Program-made: the position numbers and the translations under genes
In this document: one piece after another, positions 8,098-17,349 of the stretch
Numbering within the stretch: the first letter of the stretch is position 1
Layout of the letters: each line of letters begins with the position of its first letter
Notes under the pieces: model-generated
Databases searched by the model: none
Seen by the model: only the letters and a program-made list of their open reading frames with translations
What the model was told of the DNA's origin: nothing
DNA from: Arenibacter sp. F26102
GTDB lineage: Bacteria > Bacteroidota > Bacteroidia > Flavobacteriales > Flavobacteriaceae
Direction: 5' to 3'
Assembly: GCF_023015865.1 (NCBI RefSeq)
Contig: NZ_JALKBC010000007.1
Location: forward strand, 1-64,000
DNA: 64,000 nucleotides

Positions 8098-8694
8098 TTA
8101 TTTGAATATCTTCAGAGCCGTTATATAGCAGTGTTTTTTGTTTTTAAAGACCCTGATAGTGCTTATGATTATTATGGTAATGTTATAAATATACAGGACT
8201 ATTACAGGAATATATATTTTTAGGATACTTGCTGGCCCTACGATGTTATCTAAATATCCCATTATTACCCCCAAAAATCCGGAGAATATTATAATAAAAT
8301 AGGAGAAAAGAAGAAGGCACCAGGTGATTTCAAAATTTAATATCGACTTGCCAAGCTCATTTACATCCTTCAATTTATCCTTTTTCAGTATCCAAAAAAT
8401 TAAAGGAAGAATAATCCCTAATATCGGAAAGAACAAAAATCCTAGTGCTGATAGACTCATTAGTGTTAAATATCCTTTGTCCTCATTAATTTTCCAGTCT
8501 ATAATTTCGTCTGGAGAAGTGTCCAGTGCAATTGCCAGTCTTTTTAACGTATCACCTCGAGGTTCTGATTCATTATTTTCTATTCTTTGAATGGTTCTTA
8601 GACTCAAACTAGACTCTTCGGCCAGTAATTCCTGAGACATACCTTTACTACATCTTAATTCTTTAATTCGCTGTGATAAACTCATAATGCTCAA
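8098..8694 (-). CDS. Membrane-anchored XRE-type regulator (HTH + DUF4870-like)
   Basis: A 198-residue protein with an N-terminal Cro/C1-type helix-turn-helix (about residues 5-65: LSQRIKELRCSKGMSQELLA, SLRTIQRIENNESEPRGDTL) fused to a hydrophobic C-terminal half with about four membrane segments (ALGFLFFPILGIILPLIFWI, ITWCLLLFSYFIIIF, and two more). The layout fits the HTH/DUF4870-like proteins of flavobacteria, thought to tie transcription to a membrane state; the signal and targets are unknown. The start MSIMSLSQ could alternatively be the second methionine (residue 4). It is isolated, flanked on both sides by repeat-bearing DNA. Confidence 0.78.
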   Translation of the reverse strand: MSIMSLSQRIKELRCSKGMSQELLAEESSLSLRTIQRIENNESEPRGDTLKRLAIALDTSPDEIIDWKINEDKGYLTLMSLSALGFLFFPILGIILPLIFWILKKDKLKDVNELGKSILNFEITWCLLLFSYFIIIFSGFLGVIMGYLDNIVGPASILKIYIPVIVLYIYNITIIIISTIRVFKNKKHCYITALKIFK

Positions 8695-8918
8695 TTAATA
8701 TTGTTTTTTATTTGATGTAAAAGTAATTCTGGATTATAGTTTCGATAGCGCCTCTAATACGACATATTTACGTCATTAATGTCAGACCCTTATTTTAGGG
8801 GCATTAAGCAGGAATGGCAAACAGTATTTCTCTATAATCCAAAAATAGTCAATTACATTTTTTTTTGATTATTTATTATAGATCCAAGTCTTATTAAACT
8901 CGTAATGAAAAGGATTGT

Positions 8919-9127
8919 CTGGTTGAGACCTTTAAGGAAAGACCAATGGTGTGCGACTTCTCTTCCAATAGGTATTGGGAGTTCAGAAAAATGGGACTCT
9001 GTCGAAGTGACTACAGCAGACAGTGTGAGGTACAGTCGTAACGAAGCATCTTCTACTACAAAAAAAACAGATTGCCGCGTTGCACCTACCTAGCACTTAG
9101 GCAGGCTTGCAATAACCGTAAATGTCA
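8919..9127. repeat. Diverged copy of the dispersed repeat
   Basis: This stretch follows the 2365-2894 repeat unit in order: CTGGTTGAGACC, CCAATGGTGTGCGACTTCTC, GGGACTCTGTCGAAGTGACTACA, TGTGAG and, near the end, CCTACCTAGCACTTAGGCAGGC and GCAATAACCGTAAATGTC. It carries an insertion (TTCCAATAGGTATTGGGAG, itself palindromic) and a different 3' half that matches 8007-8045. Confidence 0.7.
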
Positions 9128-9368
9128 GGTCCGATCGCCGATTACAAAAGGATGGATTTCTCCAATATGTACCATGTTTTCTCGCCATGTTCTCTTGGCG
9201 GATTAGGTGCGGAAAGTATTGTGGTTATTTTTTCTGGAAAGACTATTTCGCGATCAAATTCAATGCCTTTTAGAAATAACAATGGCATTTTATATTATGA
9301 CCGTCTTGGATCTTGCTAAGCCCTGTCAACTTCTATTGTCCAAGCTAAACCTATATGATAAAAAATGG
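9128..9368. other. Spacer with one weak small reading frame
   Basis: On the minus strand an ATG at 9288 opens a 48-codon frame ending at 9142 whose translation (MPLLFLKGIEFDREIV..., ending ...WYILEKSILL) looks protein-like in composition. It has an in-frame stop just upstream and no recognised relatives, so it may be chance or a gene relic. Nothing else is seen. Confidence 0.2.
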
Positions 9369-9587
9369 TTATTTCTTATTCACGGTATAGACACCCCCGG
9401 CAACCAAAAGTATACCTAATCCTAAATAGATATATCCCTGTTGTTTGCTCCCTTTATCTGAAACATCGAGTTCTATGTTCAACACCTTTACAGAGGCCCC
9501 GCTATTTTCTATTTTATTCAAACCTAAATATCCTAGGGCCAGGCCGCCAATTATTAGAAGGATTCCGATTACTTTTTTAGTATTCAT
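9369..9587 (-). CDS. Small two-helix membrane protein
   Basis: A 72-residue protein with two hydrophobic helices (KVIGILLIIGGLALGYLGL, residues 5-23, and GYIYLGLGILLVAGGVYTV, residues 51-69) joined by a polar, probably periplasmic loop of about 27 residues. This layout resembles small membrane proteins such as the DUF3185 type, with no known function. It stands alone on the minus strand; no promoter element was recognised. Confidence 0.7.
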   Translation of the reverse strand: MNTKKVIGILLIIGGLALGYLGLNKIENSGASVKVLNIELDVSDKGSKQQGYIYLGLGILLVAGGVYTVNKK

Positions 9588-9736
9588 AGTTGGTTATTTA
9601 ATCTTAAATATCAACAAAATTTTACGAACCTTATAATAATATTAACAACATAACGTACTTTTTATCTGGGTGATATAGGGTTTGTTGCCGATAAGAGAAA
9701 ACGAATAATGGTGGGAATGAAAATAGACATTAGGCG

Positions 9737-10579
9737 CTATTTTATCATTCCTAAATTAATGACTTCCTGTTCGGTTAGATGCCTCCAGTGTCCTCTTGGA
9801 AGGTCTTTTTTGGTGAGTCCGGCATAGACCACTCGATCCAATTTTACGACCTCGTATTCCAATTCTTCAAAAATACGGCGTACAATTTTGTTACGGGTGC
9901 TCTTTAGTTCTATTCCTACTTCCCTCTTCGGAGCATTTTCAATAAAACTAATGTCATCTACCTTTACAACGCTATCTTCTATAGAAATGCCTTCCTTGAT
10001 CTTTAGGAGGTCTTCGCCCCTAAGGTTTTTGTTAAGCTCTACGTGATATATTTTTCGAAGTCCGTTTTTTGGCTTTGTAAGTCGCTTCGTCATCTCACCA
10101 TCATTGGTAAACAATAGAAGACCAGTGGTGCTCTTGTCCATCTTACCCACTACGGTGAGTTTGGATTTGGAAGCACTTGAAATAAGGGAGGCCACGGTTC
10201 TTCTTCCGTGTTCATCTTTGGGAGTGGTAACGAAATCCTTAGGCTTATTTAAAAGTACGTATTCTTTTTTCTCCGGATTTAGCAGACGACCGTCAAATTT
10301 TACTACATCGGTCAGTTTTACTTTGTAGCCCATTTCAGTAATCGGCTTGCCGTTGACCGTGATGTTTCCTGCAGAGATATAAATATCGGCATCCCTACGC
10401 GAACAAACGCCTGAGTTGGCTACATAACGATTTAGTCGCATTACATTGGGGTCCGACGGTGGCTTTGCTTCCGTTTTCTTTCTTACCGGTGCATTGCCCC
10501 TTGCATAGCTTTTTTTTCTAAAAGTGCCGCCTTGCCTACCTGATGCCTTTTTGTCGTTATTAGAATCTGACCTACTCAT
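9737..10579 (-). CDS. rluB: Large-subunit rRNA pseudouridine synthase, RluB/RsuA family
   Basis: Predicted to isomerise one uridine of 23S rRNA to pseudouridine. After a lysine-rich tail (residues 1-50) comes an S4 RNA-binding domain (MRLNRYVANSGVCSRRDAD... NGKPI) and the catalytic domain, with the active aspartate in GKMDKSTTGLLLFTNDGE (D about 147) and the closing RNKIVRRIFEELEYEVVKLDR. I chose the ATG at 10579 (MSRSDSN) rather than a TTG 30 bases upstream, because a TACCTTTG promoter element lies at 10596-10603 (minus strand) and would start transcription between the two. That gives 280 residues. RluB rather than RluF/RsuA is the usual flavobacterial assignment, not proven here. Confidence 0.85.
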   Translation of the reverse strand: MSRSDSNNDKKASGRQGGTFRKKSYARGNAPVRKKTEAKPPSDPNVMRLNRYVANSGVCSRRDADIYISAGNITVNGKPITEMGYKVKLTDVVKFDGRLLNPEKKEYVLLNKPKDFVTTPKDEHGRRTVASLISSASKSKLTVVGKMDKSTTGLLLFTNDGEMTKRLTKPKNGLRKIYHVELNKNLRGEDLLKIKEGISIEDSVVKVDDISFIENAPKREVGIELKSTRNKIVRRIFEELEYEVVKLDRVVYAGLTKKDLPRGHWRHLTEQEVINLGMIK

Positions 10580-10595
10580 AAGTACTATAATTTTC

Positions 10596-10603
10596 TGCAA
10601 AGG
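10596..10603 (-). promoter_or_regulatory. Bacteroidota -7 element (TACCTTTG) for rluB
   Basis: On the minus strand TACCTTTG matches the TAnnTTTG consensus exactly and lies about 17 bases before the chosen ATG. A clear -33 TTG at the usual distance is not seen. Confidence 0.45.
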
Positions 10604-10653
10604 TAGCAAAGGAAATCATATGTTTAGGCTATTGGAGCGGTTATTACTGATTC

Positions 10654-11559
10654 TTAGAGAATTCTGTTCAATACCAGATCCACATTGATCAATAAAATAC
10701 TGAATACTCCCAGTATAATGATCAGTTTTAGAATGTTATGTAGCCAAACGTAGTGTTTTTTGCTGTTGGATTTTACCAAAAGAACCAAAAAACCCAAAAG
10801 CAATAAAATACAGAATATAAAATAGAGGTACATATAGCCCACATCAAAATATTCGATCAAGAGAAAGGAGGGAAGTAGGGTTAGTCCGATCAAAATGGAG
10901 ATACAGGTCTTGGAAAAATTTGATCCGTACAATATGGGAATGGTCTTATAGTTTTGGGCCATATCCCCAGCAATATTTTCTAGATCTTTGATCATTTCCC
11001 TGGCCAATATCAATAGGAAAAGAAATAGGGCATGGACAAAAATCACGGTATCAAAATTCTTATAATACACAAAAACGGCGAAAAAGGGGGCAATGGCTAA
11101 GGTTGCCGAAACAAAATTGCCCAAAAACGGCACTCGCTTTAACTTGTGGGAATAGAACCAAATGCCAAAAATATAGGCAGAAAAGAACACAACGGCCTTA
11201 AAGGAGACATAACTGGCAAAGAATACCGAAAGAAAATTTAATACAAAATAGGTGGTGAGTTTGGTACGTTGACTTACCAATCGATCCAACATACTCTTTC
11301 GAGGCTTATTAATCAGGTCTTTTTCCGCATCGTAAAAATTATTGATGATATAACCAGCTGCAATTACAAGAGCCGAACTGAGTACTATAACGAACAGATT
11401 GACATCAAAAACAACTTTCCGGAGCGGTAAATGGGGAGCTAAAATATAAATGGACGCCAAGTACTGCGCCAAGGTGATCATAAGAATGTTGTAGCCTCTG
11501 ACCACAGAAAACAGGCTCAGGAACTTTAATAGCAAGAGCTTGTTTTTTCTACTAAACAT
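10654..11559 (-). CDS. UbiA-family prenyltransferase (geranylgeranylglycerol-phosphate geranylgeranyltransferase-like)
   Basis: A 301-residue integral membrane prenyltransferase with about eight hydrophobic segments. Both aspartate-rich motifs are present: NNFYDAEKDLINKPRK (about 73-88) and DLENIAGDMAQNYKT (about 192-206), which bind the prenyl diphosphate through magnesium. In flavobacterial genomes the homologue next to mevalonate genes is usually named after the archaeal lipid enzyme that makes digeranylgeranylglyceryl phosphate; the true acceptor in bacteria is uncertain, and menaquinone or another aromatic is possible. It is 11 bases downstream of the mevalonate kinase gene, in the same operon. 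Confidence 0.8.
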   Translation of the reverse strand: MFSRKNKLLLLKFLSLFSVVRGYNILMITLAQYLASIYILAPHLPLRKVVFDVNLFVIVLSSALVIAAGYIINNFYDAEKDLINKPRKSMLDRLVSQRTKLTTYFVLNFLSVFFASYVSFKAVVFFSAYIFGIWFYSHKLKRVPFLGNFVSATLAIAPFFAVFVYYKNFDTVIFVHALFLFLLILAREMIKDLENIAGDMAQNYKTIPILYGSNFSKTCISILIGLTLLPSFLLIEYFDVGYMYLYFIFCILLLLGFLVLLVKSNSKKHYVWLHNILKLIIILGVFSILLINVDLVLNRIL

Positions 11560-11570
11560 AGGGATTGCGT

Positions 11571-12509
11571 TTAGAAGTTATAAACCACTTCTAAATTATA
11601 ACCTTTCAGGGCTTTTTTTGCCTTATTGATGTCTTCGGTAAATCCTAAAATATAGCCTCCACCACCAGAGCCGCAGAGTTTTAAATAATAGTCGTTGGTA
11701 TCTATTCCCTGCTTCCATAGTTTATGGAATTCCACAGGAATCATGGGTTTAAAATTATCCAAGACCACATGGGACAACTGTTTTAAATTCCCAAATAGGG
11801 ATTTTACGTTCCCATTTATAAAATCCTCTACACAGGCGTCTGTATGTTTAATAAACTGATCTTTTAGCATGGCCCGGAATCCTTCGTGTTTCATTTGCTC
11901 CATAAACAAATGTACCATCGGGGCAGTTTCCCCAGTGCTACCACTGTCCAAAAGGAATACAGCTCCCTTACCATCCAAATTTTGGGACGGAATGCTGGTA
12001 GATTCTATATTATCCTGGGAATTTATGAGTATTGGTAGGCTTAAATAGCTATTTAAAGGATCAAGGCCTGAGGATTTACCGTGGAAAAACGATTCCATTT
12101 TCCCAAAAATAGTCTTCAGCTTTAGTAGTTTTTCCCTGGTAAGGTTCTCTAAAACGGTGATTTTTTCAATAGCATATTTGTCGTAGATAGCGGCTACCAA
12201 AGCGCCACTGCTCCCTACTCCATATCCTTGTGGAATGGAACTGTCAAAATACATTCCGTTGGCTACATCTTTGTTCAAGGCCTCCAGATCAAAAGACACC
12301 AATTCGTGGTCTTTTTGCTGTAAATCTTTTAAATATTCCGCAAAGGCTTTAAGGCTGGCGTTGGATTTTTTTGCTTCTTCAGAATCTTTGTTCTTGGATT
12401 TTAATGCCCCCTTAAAAAAATTATAGGGTATAGAAAGTCCCTTGGAATCTTTAATGATTCCATATTCCCCGAAAAGTAGAATTTTAGAGTAAAATAATGG
12501 TCCTTTCAT
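11571..12509 (-). CDS. mvk: Mevalonate kinase-like GHMP kinase
   Basis: A 312-residue GHMP-superfamily kinase predicted to phosphorylate mevalonate in the mevalonate route to isopentenyl diphosphate. Visible motifs are KILLFGEYGIIKDSKGLSIP at the N terminus, the ATP-binding glycine/serine loop PQGYGVGSSGALVAA (about 92-106), and the C-terminal KLCGSGGGGYILGF. It lies between mvaD upstream (151-base gap) and the prenyltransferase downstream (11-base gap). A phosphomevalonate kinase is not in the window; this protein's exact substrate (mevalonate versus phosphomevalonate) rests on gene context. Confidence 0.85.
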   Translation of the reverse strand: MKGPLFYSKILLFGEYGIIKDSKGLSIPYNFFKGALKSKNKDSEEAKKSNASLKAFAEYLKDLQQKDHELVSFDLEALNKDVANGMYFDSSIPQGYGVGSSGALVAAIYDKYAIEKITVLENLTREKLLKLKTIFGKMESFFHGKSSGLDPLNSYLSLPILINSQDNIESTSIPSQNLDGKGAVFLLDSGSTGETAPMVHLFMEQMKHEGFRAMLKDQFIKHTDACVEDFINGNVKSLFGNLKQLSHVVLDNFKPMIPVEFHKLWKQGIDTNDYYLKLCGSGGGGYILGFTEDINKAKKALKGYNLEVVYNF

Positions 12510-12660
12510 TCCTTTAAGTTAAGCATAAATAATTAAACCGTAATATTTTATAATCTGTAATTATAGTTTTGATGATTATACTTTATTCAGCAATAACTTA
12601 TAATTTCTTTAATAATTAACGCAACATCCCGCTATTAATTATTCATTTTTCAAATTGAAT

Positions 12661-13743
12661 TTACAGCTTTTTCGCTCCTTTTCCAATTTGATCGCAAATA
12701 TACTGCCCGTTTTCGCAATATGCAACCAACTCATTACTAATAAATTGGTAAACTTTTTCTTTTTCTTTTTCAGGATACAGTACATGGACATTGGCCCCAG
12801 CGTCCAATGTAAAACAGATATGGGTTTTGGAAGAGGCCCTAAAGGCCCATATTTTATTGATAATCTCTAGAGTATTGGGTTTCATCAGCATAAAATAAGG
12901 CATGCTGGTCATCATCATGGCATGCAAGGTAAGTGCTTCGCTTTCCACGATTTTAATAAATTCCAATAAATTTCCGTTTTCGAAAATTGATTTTAATTTA
13001 GACAGATTTTTATGCGCTTGGTCGAACCGTTGTTCTGCAAATGGATGATCGTGCATTAAATTATGGCCAAGGCTACTGCTAACTTGTTTAGATCCTTTAT
13101 CCACCAGAAGGATGGTATCCTGATAGTTCTTAAAAATCGGGTGTACCTTATATGGATATTTTATGGCATAAAGATCGGAACTGTTCAAAGTGTCCTTATG
13201 TGCACCCCACTGAATTAAATCACCTTCAATACTCCTACAGGCGCTACCTGATCCCAATCGTGCCAAAAAGGAGGCTTTCCTTTTATAAAAATTGGGGTCC
13301 ATTTCTGGGTTCAACTCCCTTTCAAGTTCCATTAGACACAGCGCTAGGGCAGACATGCCACTGGCCGACGATGCAATGCCACTGCTGTGGGGAAACGAAT
13401 TGGAGGTTTCTATAGTGAAATGATATGTTTTTAAGAAAGGCAGGTAAGGCTCTGTTCTTTTGAAGAAAGCATTTATTTTGGGCTTAAAATCCTCCTTAGG
13501 TTTGCCCTCAAAAAGGAGGTCGAAGGTAAAGTCGGAAGTTTGGTTGTCCAATTTTTTATAGATAAGCGTTGTAGTGGTAGCACATGTATCCAATGTAAAA
13601 CTGATGGATGGGTTGGCGGGAATCTGATGTTGCCTCTTTCCCCAGTACTTTACCAAGGCAATATTGCTGGGCGATCTATATGTAACTTTTCCTTCGGTTT
13701 TGTCTACAGTGTACCTGGAAGGGATAAAGTCTTTATCGGTCAT
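12661..13743 (-). CDS. mvaD: Diphosphomevalonate decarboxylase
   Basis: Converts diphosphomevalonate to isopentenyl diphosphate with ATP. The 360-residue protein shows family signatures: SNIALVKYWGKR (about 25-36), the phosphate loop FPHSSGIASSASGMSALAL, the serine-rich RLGSGSACRSIEGD, the region before the catalytic aspartate, and the C-terminal FTLDAGANVHVLYP. Length is close to characterised enzymes (about 330-400). A TATCTTTG promoter element lies 17 bases upstream. Its operon continues to mevalonate kinase and the UbiA-type enzyme, so the product probably feeds prenyl-chain synthesis. Confidence 0.95.
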   Translation of the reverse strand: MTDKDFIPSRYTVDKTEGKVTYRSPSNIALVKYWGKRQHQIPANPSISFTLDTCATTTTLIYKKLDNQTSDFTFDLLFEGKPKEDFKPKINAFFKRTEPYLPFLKTYHFTIETSNSFPHSSGIASSASGMSALALCLMELERELNPEMDPNFYKRKASFLARLGSGSACRSIEGDLIQWGAHKDTLNSSDLYAIKYPYKVHPIFKNYQDTILLVDKGSKQVSSSLGHNLMHDHPFAEQRFDQAHKNLSKLKSIFENGNLLEFIKIVESEALTLHAMMMTSMPYFMLMKPNTLEIINKIWAFRASSKTHICFTLDAGANVHVLYPEKEKEKVYQFISNELVAYCENGQYICDQIGKGAKKL

Positions 13744-13760
13744 AATGGAATCAATTTGTG

Positions 13761-13768
13761 CAAAGATA
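13761..13768 (-). promoter_or_regulatory. -7 promoter element (TATCTTTG) of mvaD
   Basis: The minus strand reads TATCTTTG, an exact match to the Bacteroidota TAnnTTTG box, ending 17 bases before the mvaD ATG. No clear -33 TTG at 19 bases. Confidence 0.45.
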
Positions 13769-13837
13769 GTTTTTAAGGAGTTTTGCTGTAGATCCTGTTA
13801 AAATTAATTGTTAAATTAGAGCATTAACAACCAACCT

Positions 13838-14311
13838 TTGAAAAAGCAAATTACCTATATCGCAATTTCTGTAGCAGTGTGCCTAATGATTGGGTTTTTA
13901 TCCGGTTTTGCAACGCAATCCTCTGTAAATGATTGGTATTTGGAATTGAATAAGCCTAGTTTTAATCCGCCAAATTGGATTTTTGCCCCGGTTTGGACCA
14001 TACTCTATATTATGATGGGGGTTGCCGCGGGGATTGTCTGGGCAAAAGGGTTTTATCATATTTGGGTGAAAACCGCTCTGTACCATTTTGGCATTCAGTT
14101 GTTGTTCAATGCCCTTTGGAGTATAATTTTCTTTGGATTCAAAAATACGTTTGGGGCCTTGCTTGTTATTCTTGCCTTACTTGTGTTGCTGATCTTTACC
14201 ATAAAATGGTTTAAAGTTGTAAGTAAAACTGCCGCTTATCTATTAATTCCTTATCTGCTCTGGGTTTGCTTTGCAACCGCACTGAACTATAAAATTTGGG
14301 AATTGAATTAA
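13838..14311 (+). CDS. tspO: TspO/MBR family membrane protein
   Basis: A 157-residue protein with five membrane helices, homologous to the tryptophan-rich sensory protein / mitochondrial benzodiazepine receptor family that binds porphyrins and sterol-like ligands. The family pattern NKPSFNPPNWIFAPVWTILY (about 34-53) is clear, along with LFNALWSIIFF and CFATALNYKIWELN at the end. The start is TTG at 13838; the next in-frame ATG (codon 17) would cut into the first helix, so TTG is preferred. The gene is divergent from mvaD and its last four bases overlap the convergent DUF1697 gene. Confidence 0.93.
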   Translation: MKKQITYIAISVAVCLMIGFLSGFATQSSVNDWYLELNKPSFNPPNWIFAPVWTILYIMMGVAAGIVWAKGFYHIWVKTALYHFGIQLLFNALWSIIFFGFKNTFGALLVILALLVLLIFTIKWFKVVSKTAAYLLIPYLLWVCFATALNYKIWELN

Positions 14312-14853
14312 TTTCCTTCTGCCATTTCCAACAATTTCATCACAGTTCTGTGATTTCTGGTAGTGGCCTGTACCTCAAGTCTTTTTTCAAAGAAATTATT
14401 GTCGCATTTCGTATTGCCATATCCCTGGTCGCAGCAGAGGTAGATGCAGTTATTCGAAATTACAAACCGTTCATTCGGAAATTGTTCTTGTTGTAAGCCA
14501 TGGGTGAGTTCCTTTTTAGGAGCTTCCTGTAGCAGCACATAAAACCATTTTCTGGTCTCCAAGTCGTTGAATTTTTTAAATGGGGATTGTTCAATAATAT
14601 CTTTCCACTCACTAAATGTCTTTACCAATACAGGAACATCAAAGCCGAAAGTGGTGTAAATACCGTCTTTGATTATTTGTGATACTTTTATGGGCGAGGT
14701 TAAATCGCTTTTTAAAACAATATTGCCGCTTTGTATATAGGTACGTACCATAGCGAAATCCATATCTAGGAGCATGGCCCTTAAGTTGGACATTATAATT
14801 TTCTTCTGGCCACTAACATTGATTCCCCTCAGTAGAATAATATACGTTGTCAT
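14308..14853 (-). CDS. DUF1697 family protein
   Basis: A 181-residue cytoplasmic protein with the DUF1697 opening ILLRGINVSGQKKIIMSNLR, then AMVRTYIQSGNIVLKSD, which together define the family. The function is unknown. It is convergent with tspO, overlapping it by four bases, and is monocistronic. Confidence 0.9.
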   Translation of the reverse strand: MTTYIILLRGINVSGQKKIIMSNLRAMLLDMDFAMVRTYIQSGNIVLKSDLTSPIKVSQIIKDGIYTTFGFDVPVLVKTFSEWKDIIEQSPFKKFNDLETRKWFYVLLQEAPKKELTHGLQQEQFPNERFVISNNCIYLCCDQGYGNTKCDNNFFEKRLEVQATTRNHRTVMKLLEMAEGN

Positions 14854-15096
14854 GATGGTACAGTTTTAAAGGAAGTGAATAAAAACAACAATTTAATCAC
14901 TATGGGGCTACTAGCATATTTTTATCTATAAATTTCTTGATGGGCAACCATAATTTTAATGCTGTTTATAATAGGCTTATTGTATTAAGTGGGTTTGGGG
15001 TTATTGTTGAAATCTTGGGGCCCTCATTGCTGATTTTTCAAAATTAGTACCTATATTTTGTTATCTTGATACCCATTTTAAAAATTTACCAACCAT

Positions 15097-16596
15097 ATGG
15101 AAAAATATATACTAGCGTTAGATCAAGGTACAACCAGCTCCCGTTCAGTTATTTTTGATAAAAAAGGCAATATTGTTTCGGTCTCCCAAAAAGAATTTAC
15201 GCAGTATTTTCCAAAGCCTGGTTGGGTAGAGCATGATCCTCTGGAAATATGGTCCTCCCAAGTCAGTACGGCCGCAGAAGCGACCACCAAAAAAGGGATT
15301 TACGGAGCAGATATTGCAGCTATAGGAATTACCAACCAACGGGAAACCGTAGTTGTTTGGGATAAAAAAACAGGAAAACCAATTTATAATGCCATTGTTT
15401 GGCAGGATAAGCGGACATCCAATTATTGTGATGAATTAAAGAAGCAAGGGAAATCCAAGCTTATAAGGGAAAAAACGGGTTTGGTAATCGACTCCTACTT
15501 TTCGGGTACCAAGGTGAAATGGATTTTGGATAATGTGGAAGGAGCTAGGAAAAAGGCGGAAGCAGGAGACTTGGTTATGGGAACCATAGATTCGTGGTTA
15601 ATTTGGAATATGACCAAAGGCGAATTGCATATTACCGATGTTACCAATGCCTCTAGAACCTTACTCTTTAATATAAACACCTTGGAATGGGATGATGAGT
15701 TATTGGAGCTTTTTACTATTCCAAAGAGTATGTTGCCCAAAGTGAAACAGTCCAGTGAAGTATATGGTAATACCAATCCCAACTTTTTTGCCAGTAAAAT
15801 TCCCATTGCTGGAATTGCTGGTGATCAACAGGCGGCACTTTTCGGCCAAATGTGTACCAAACCGGGAATGGTTAAAAACACCTATGGTACCGGGTGTTTT
15901 ATGCTGATGAACATTGGGGAAAAGCCTATTGTTTCTGAAAACAACCTTTTAACCACCGTAGCGTGGACCATTAATGGGAAAACCCAATATGCCTTAGAGG
16001 GAAGTATTTTTATTGCAGGAGCGGTAGTTCAATGGTTGAGGGATAGCTTAAAGATCATTAAAAATTCTGAAGATGTAGAAAAGTTGGCAGGATCTGTAAG
16101 CAGTACCGATGGAGTTTATTTTGTACCTGCCTTTGCAGGTTTGGGTGCACCCTACTGGAACCAACATGCACAGGGAACTATTTTTGGGCTTACTAGGGGA
16201 AGTACGGATGCACATATTGCCAGGGCGGCCATAGAATCTATTGCCTTTCAGACCATGGATGTTTTAAAGGCTATGGAAGCAGATTCAAAAATTTCCATCA
16301 AGGAATTACGGGTAGATGGGGGAGCTACTGTAAATAATATGCTGATGCAATTTCAGGCCGACGTTCTAAATACGGCAACTGTACGCCCAAAAGTAATAGA
16401 GACCACCGTTATGGGAGCGGCCTATTTAGCAGGTTTGGCGGTAGGTTTCTGGGAGAGTCTGGAAGAAATTCAGGAAATATGGCAAACCGATGTTAATTTT
16501 AATCCTAGTTCGGAGAGGGAAGAAATTGAAAAAAATATTAAAGGCTGGTACAGGGCAATTGATGCTGTAGAATATTGGTCCAAACAAAACGCTTAA
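15097..16596 (+). CDS. glpK: Glycerol kinase
   Basis: Phosphorylates glycerol to glycerol 3-phosphate with ATP, the committing step of glycerol use. The 499-residue protein has the FGGY-kinase pattern: [14 protein letters not shown] (6-19), [41 protein letters not shown] and [18 protein letters not shown]. Length equals that of typical GlpK. The aquaporin gene follows after 18 bases, forming a glpK-glpF operon; the 243 bases upstream hold its promoter. No glpD is found in the window. Confidence 0.97.
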   Translation: MEKYILALDQGTTSSRSVIFDKKGNIVSVSQKEFTQYFPKPGWVEHDPLEIWSSQVSTAAEATTKKGIYGADIAAIGITNQRETVVVWDKKTGKPIYNAIVWQDKRTSNYCDELKKQGKSKLIREKTGLVIDSYFSGTKVKWILDNVEGARKKAEAGDLVMGTIDSWLIWNMTKGELHITDVTNASRTLLFNINTLEWDDELLELFTIPKSMLPKVKQSSEVYGNTNPNFFASKIPIAGIAGDQQAALFGQMCTKPGMVKNTYGTGCFMLMNIGEKPIVSENNLLTTVAWTINGKTQYALEGSIFIAGAVVQWLRDSLKIIKNSEDVEKLAGSVSSTDGVYFVPAFAGLGAPYWNQHAQGTIFGLTRGSTDAHIARAAIESIAFQTMDVLKAMEADSKISIKELRVDGGATVNNMLMQFQADVLNTATVRPKVIETTVMGAAYLAGLAVGFWESLEEIQEIWQTDVNFNPSSEREEIEKNIKGWYRAIDAVEYWSKQNA

Positions 16597-16614
16597 ATAA
16601 AAAACCAACTAAAT

Positions 16615-17343
16615 ATGACTCCATTTATTGCTGAAATCATCGGCACTTTTTTTCTAATTCTTTTAGGGGGCGGCGTAGTAGCCAACGTAATCCTTAACAA
16701 AACAAAATCCAATGACATGGGCTGGATGGTAATTACCACTGCCTGGGGATTGGCAGTGTACGTAGGAGTGGCGGTTGCCGCACCCTATAGCGGGGCACAT
16801 CTGAATCCGGCCGTTAGTATTGGACTGGCCGTTGCTGAAAAGTTTGAATGGGCCTTGGTTCCCACCTATGTATTGGGGCAATTCCTAGGGGCCATGTTGG
16901 GAGCCTTGATCGTTTGGCTCTTCTACAAAGATCATTTTGATGCAACAGAGGATCAGGACACTAAAAAAGCGGTATTTTGTACTGCTCCGGCCATAAGAAA
17001 TCCCATTAATAATCTATTTAGTGAAGTTGTAGGTACTTTTACCTTGGTATTTGTAGTCCTCTATTTTACGGACGCCTCAATAACCGAAACGGAAACGGTA
17101 ATAGGATTGGGATCCCTGGGGGCTTTGCCAGTAGCATTTTTGGTATGGGCAATAGGGCTCTCTTTGGGAGGTACCACCGGCTATGCCATTAATCCAGCCA
17201 GAGACCTGGGCCCTCGTATAATGCATGCTATTATGCCCATAAAGGGTAAGGGAGGAAGCGATTGGGGTTATGCTTGGATACCAGTAGTAGGTCCTATTAT
17301 TGGAGCTAGTTTGGCCGCTTTGTTGATGTTGCTATTGAGTTAG
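16615..17343 (+). CDS. glpF: Glycerol facilitator (aquaglyceroporin, MIP family)
   Basis: A 242-residue inner-membrane channel with six helices. Both Asn-Pro-Ala signatures are present: HLNPAVS (N about 64) and YAINPARDLGPR (N about 194). The Asp after the second NPAR and the flanking Gly/Leu-rich pattern favour a glycerol-conducting channel over a strict water channel, and the gene directly follows glycerol kinase in an operon. Expected role is passive glycerol uptake, trapped by GlpK phosphorylation. Confidence 0.95.
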   Translation: MTPFIAEIIGTFFLILLGGGVVANVILNKTKSNDMGWMVITTAWGLAVYVGVAVAAPYSGAHLNPAVSIGLAVAEKFEWALVPTYVLGQFLGAMLGALIVWLFYKDHFDATEDQDTKKAVFCTAPAIRNPINNLFSEVVGTFTLVFVVLYFTDASITETETVIGLGSLGALPVAFLVWAIGLSLGGTTGYAINPARDLGPRIMHAIMPIKGKGGSDWGYAWIPVVGPIIGASLAALLMLLLS

Positions 17344-17349
17344 TCCCTT

